Shown here: positions 62,224 through 64,000 of the stretch, piece after piece
Position numbering within the stretch: position 1 is the stretch's first letter
Layout: each line of letters starts with the position of its first letter
Source: Thermoplasmatota archaeon
GTDB taxonomy: Archaea; Thermoplasmatota; Thermoplasmata; Thermoplasmatales; Thermoplasmataceae
Reading direction: 5' to 3'
DNA: 64,000 bases
Assembly (NCBI GenBank): GCA_023379355.1
Contig: JAMCUD010000110.1
Coordinates: 4,412-68,411, forward strand
The notes under the pieces: model-generated
Told to the model about the DNA's origin: nothing
Database searches by the model: none
What the model saw: only the letters and a program-made list of their open reading frames with translations
Translations under genes and position numbers: made by a program

Positions 62224-63362
62224 TTTTTCAACAACTCCCTTGCAATGATCACTCTCTGTATCTGGTTTGTGCCTTCGTATATCTGAGTTATCTTAGCATC
62301 CCTGAAGTGCCTCTCAGCATCCATGTCAGTTGTATACCCATATCCGCCAAAAAGCTGAAGCGCGTTAGTTGTGATCTCCATAGCAATATCAGAGGCAAAA
62401 AGTTTGGCCATGGAAGAAGCCTTAACTGAATCCTCATGGCTATCCCACATTTCGGCAGCACGGTAGGTCAGCAGCCTGGCGGCTTCAAGGCTCGTAGCCA
62501 TATCCGCAAGCATAAACTGTATTCCCTGAAAGTCAGAGATCCTCTGGTTAAACTGCTTTCTCTGCTTGGTATATTCAAGTGCTTCGTCCAGGGCGCACTG
62601 GGCTATGCCCAGTGCCTGTGCGGCTATTCCTATTCTCCCTGAGTCCAGTGTCTCCATTACGACTCTGAATCCATGGTTCTCCTTCCCCAAGAGATTTTCC
62701 TCGGGCACCTTGACACCGTCAAAAAGTAATTCGACCGTGCTGCTTCCGCGGATCCCCATTTTATCAATATCACGGCTTATCTTGAACCCTGGAGAATCTG
62801 CGTCAACAACGAATGCGGTTATCCCACGGTGTCCTGCAGTTGGATCTGTAACGGCGTCAACGACAAAGAATTTTGCGAGTCTTCCGTTGGAGATGAATAT
62901 CTTGCTGCCATTCAGGACATAATGCTTTCCATCCCTAACGGCAGTTGTTTTTATGGATGCTGCGTCGCTTCCTGCTCCGGCTTCCGTAAGAGCAAGGCCA
63001 CCTATCTCACCCCTTGCAACTCTCGGGAGGTATCTCCTCTTAAGATCTTCACTGCCGAACATCATGATGGGATCCGCGAAAAGCGTCAGCGCCCCATCCA
63101 GTACCAGTGCCGTGCTGGGGCAGGCGGCTGAAAGTTCCTCAATCAGCCTTGTGAGGAAACAGAATGACAGACCCGCTCCCCCATATTCTTTCGGGAGACT
63201 TGCTGAGAACAGACCAAGATCTCTCATCCTCTGTATGATCTTCTCAGGAACCTCCTTATTGCGATCTATCTCTTTCGCCAGGGGCTTAACTTCATTCTGG
63301 GCAAAGTTTCGCACGTATCCAAGAACTGTCTCCTCATCCTCTGTTAAATGTATCATGGCCAT
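62220..63362 (-). CDS. Acyl-CoA dehydrogenase
   Basis: 380 aa, full length. FAD and substrate motifs LALTEAGAGSDAASIKTTA and QLFGGYGYTTDMDAERHFRDAKITQIYEGTNQIQR; the glutamate in YEGTN is the catalytic base of short/medium-chain enzymes. First step of acyl-CoA beta-oxidation, reducing an electron-transfer flavoprotein. Chain length is not predictable. A crotonase is encoded elsewhere in the window, not adjacent. Confidence 0.93.
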   Translation of the reverse strand: MAMIHLTEDEETVLGYVRNFAQNEVKPLAKEIDRNKEVPEKIIQRMRDLGLFSASLPKEYGGAGLSFCFLTRLIEELSAACPSTALVLDGALTLFADPIMMFGSEDLKRRYLPRVARGEIGGLALTEAGAGSDAASIKTTAVRDGKHYVLNGSKIFISNGRLAKFFVVDAVTDPTAGHRGITAFVVDADSPGFKISRDIDKMGIRGSSTVELLFDGVKVPEENLLGKENHGFRVVMETLDSGRIGIAAQALGIAQCALDEALEYTKQRKQFNQRISDFQGIQFMLADMATSLEAARLLTYRAAEMWDSHEDSVKASSMAKLFASDIAMEITTNALQLFGGYGYTTDMDAERHFRDAKITQIYEGTNQIQRVIIARELLKK

Positions 63363-63405
63363 GGACAGTTATTGACCCTGGCAATAAAAAAGTAGTGAAC
63401 CTCTT

Positions 63406-63984
63406 TTAATTCGGAATAAGTTCGCTTTTCAGTGATTTCAGCAGACTCCCTTCTATTCTGGCAGATTCCCTGTAACCTTCCTTCCGGGTTTCAACATATA
63501 CATAACTTGAATTCTGGAATTTCCCAATATTCTCTTTTGAAAACCTGAACTTCAGATACTGCAGTGTGGACTCAAGAACGTCGGTGGATCTTCCATCTTC
63601 TGGATCAGCGCGCACTTCTGAGCCGTCGAACGTTATGTAAACCTCCTTCTCAACTCCGGACAGCCTTGGAAGTTCTCTCACCAGAGTGTGTTCATCAGAG
63701 ATTTCAATGAACATGGAAACACTAAGCGTATCATTCTGCGGGAGCAGATCACTGTAGACTTCGATCAGTCTCCCTATCTCCCCTTCATCGTGGACGTTTT
63801 CTATCATGACCATCTCATTTATCTGGTTCAGTACTGTTTCTCTGTTCTCAAAAAGGAAACTGAATGTCCTGGTGCTCAGTCTTCTTGATTTCTTGATCCG
63901 TATGATTTCCTGAAGATCCTTATTTCTCAATTTTGAAAAAATTTCCGGAGAGAGGACTTCCTCCCTCCTTATGGTATGGGTCAA
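63406..63984 (-). CDS. DUF3501 family protein
   Basis: 192 aa, TTG start 63984 preceded by GAGGGG; a stop codon two codons upstream limits the start. Motifs of the family: RRLSTRTFSFLFENRETVLNQINEMVMIE, DLLPQNDTLSVSMFIEI, and LQYLKFRFSKENI. In bacteria such proteins often sit beside rubrerythrin/heterodisulfide-type iron-sulfur proteins; the upstream neighbour here is outside the window. Function unknown. Confidence 0.75.
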   Translation of the reverse strand: MTHTIRREEVLSPEIFSKLRNKDLQEIIRIKKSRRLSTRTFSFLFENRETVLNQINEMVMIENVHDEGEIGRLIEVYSDLLPQNDTLSVSMFIEISDEHTLVRELPRLSGVEKEVYITFDGSEVRADPEDGRSTDVLESTLQYLKFRFSKENIGKFQNSSYVYVETRKEGYRESARIEGSLLKSLKSELIPN

Positions 63985-64000
63985 ATTCTATCCCCTCTAT

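Noticed and set aside
1..64000. CRISPR array, rRNA or intact insertion sequence
   Set aside because: No regularly spaced repeats, no rRNA-like stretches and no transposase or integrase frame were seen on either strand.

Overview
The window is archaeal and most likely comes from the Thermoplasmata (a Thermoplasma/Ferroplasma/Cuniculiplasma-type acidophile). The evidence is the gene set: TFB, PCNA, GatD/GatE, archaeal-type CoaBC, TrmB regulators, a GvpD/KaiC-like ATPase with DUF835, a complex I lacking NuoE/F/G, a Tat system of only TatA and TatC, and QueC/QueD (archaeosine route). Box-A (TATA) promoters lie 20-27 nt upstream of many start codons (leaderless mRNAs), TTG and GTG starts are frequent, and genes are packed with short overlaps. 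No rRNA and no CRISPR array were seen. Species assignment is inference.

Layout. 0-8 kb: alcohol dehydrogenase C-terminus, a membrane protein, a large membrane polyferredoxin, DUF1805, Nudix, a GHMP kinase, pyrophosphatase, an MFS carrier and a hydrolase. 8-14 kb: nitrilase-family amidase, coaBC, hotdog thioesterase; then TrmB, endonuclease IV, DUF1015 and small membrane proteins. 15-22.5 kb: an accessory region starting at tRNA-Thr(CGU). It holds an MBL/TrmB/MFS operon with a palindromic operator, a PadR operon of tiny cysteine-rich proteins, an RHH/PIN pair, two decayed tRNA 3'-half copies and low-information spacers. 22.7-30.5 kb: amino-acid permease, TFB, GMP synthase glutaminase, a 32-aa zinc ribbon, homoserine kinase, a trans-sulfuration enzyme, OsmC and an MFS carrier. 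30.7-32.5 kb: a nuclease-helicase (candidate defence protein) next to tRNA-Gly(CCC). 32.7-47.3 kb: glutamate dehydrogenase, methionine salvage (MtnB/MtnD/MtnC), PCNA, tRNA-Arg(CCU), queDC, malate dehydrogenase, the DUF835/ATPase pair, hemB, peroxiredoxin and tatAC. 47.3-58.3 kb: a crotonase, then the nuo operon read right to left: A B C D H I J1 J2 K L M N plus two unknown coupled genes. 58.3-64 kb: gatE, gatD, DUF72, acyl-CoA dehydrogenase, DUF3501.

How the genes fit together. The nuo operon encodes an eleven-subunit-type, NADH-module-free proton-pumping dehydrogenase that would feed the respiratory chain. Malate dehydrogenase, glutamate dehydrogenase, acyl-CoA dehydrogenase and crotonase would supply reductant. 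thrB and the trans-sulfuration enzyme make sulfur amino acids, and mtnBDC recycle methylthioadenosine. gatDE form Gln-tRNA; queDC lead to archaeosine.

Most noteworthy: nuoD carries an in-frame amber codon in an otherwise continuous 375-codon frame; nuoM and the DUF72 gene lack any ATG/GTG/TTG start upstream of their conserved N-termini (CTG and ATA are the best candidates); the tRNA-Thr locus looks like an eroded integration hot spot; and the MBL/TrmB/MFS operon has a perfect 9-3-9 dyad spanning its TATA box, whose half-site recurs at a second promoter beyond the operon's far end.
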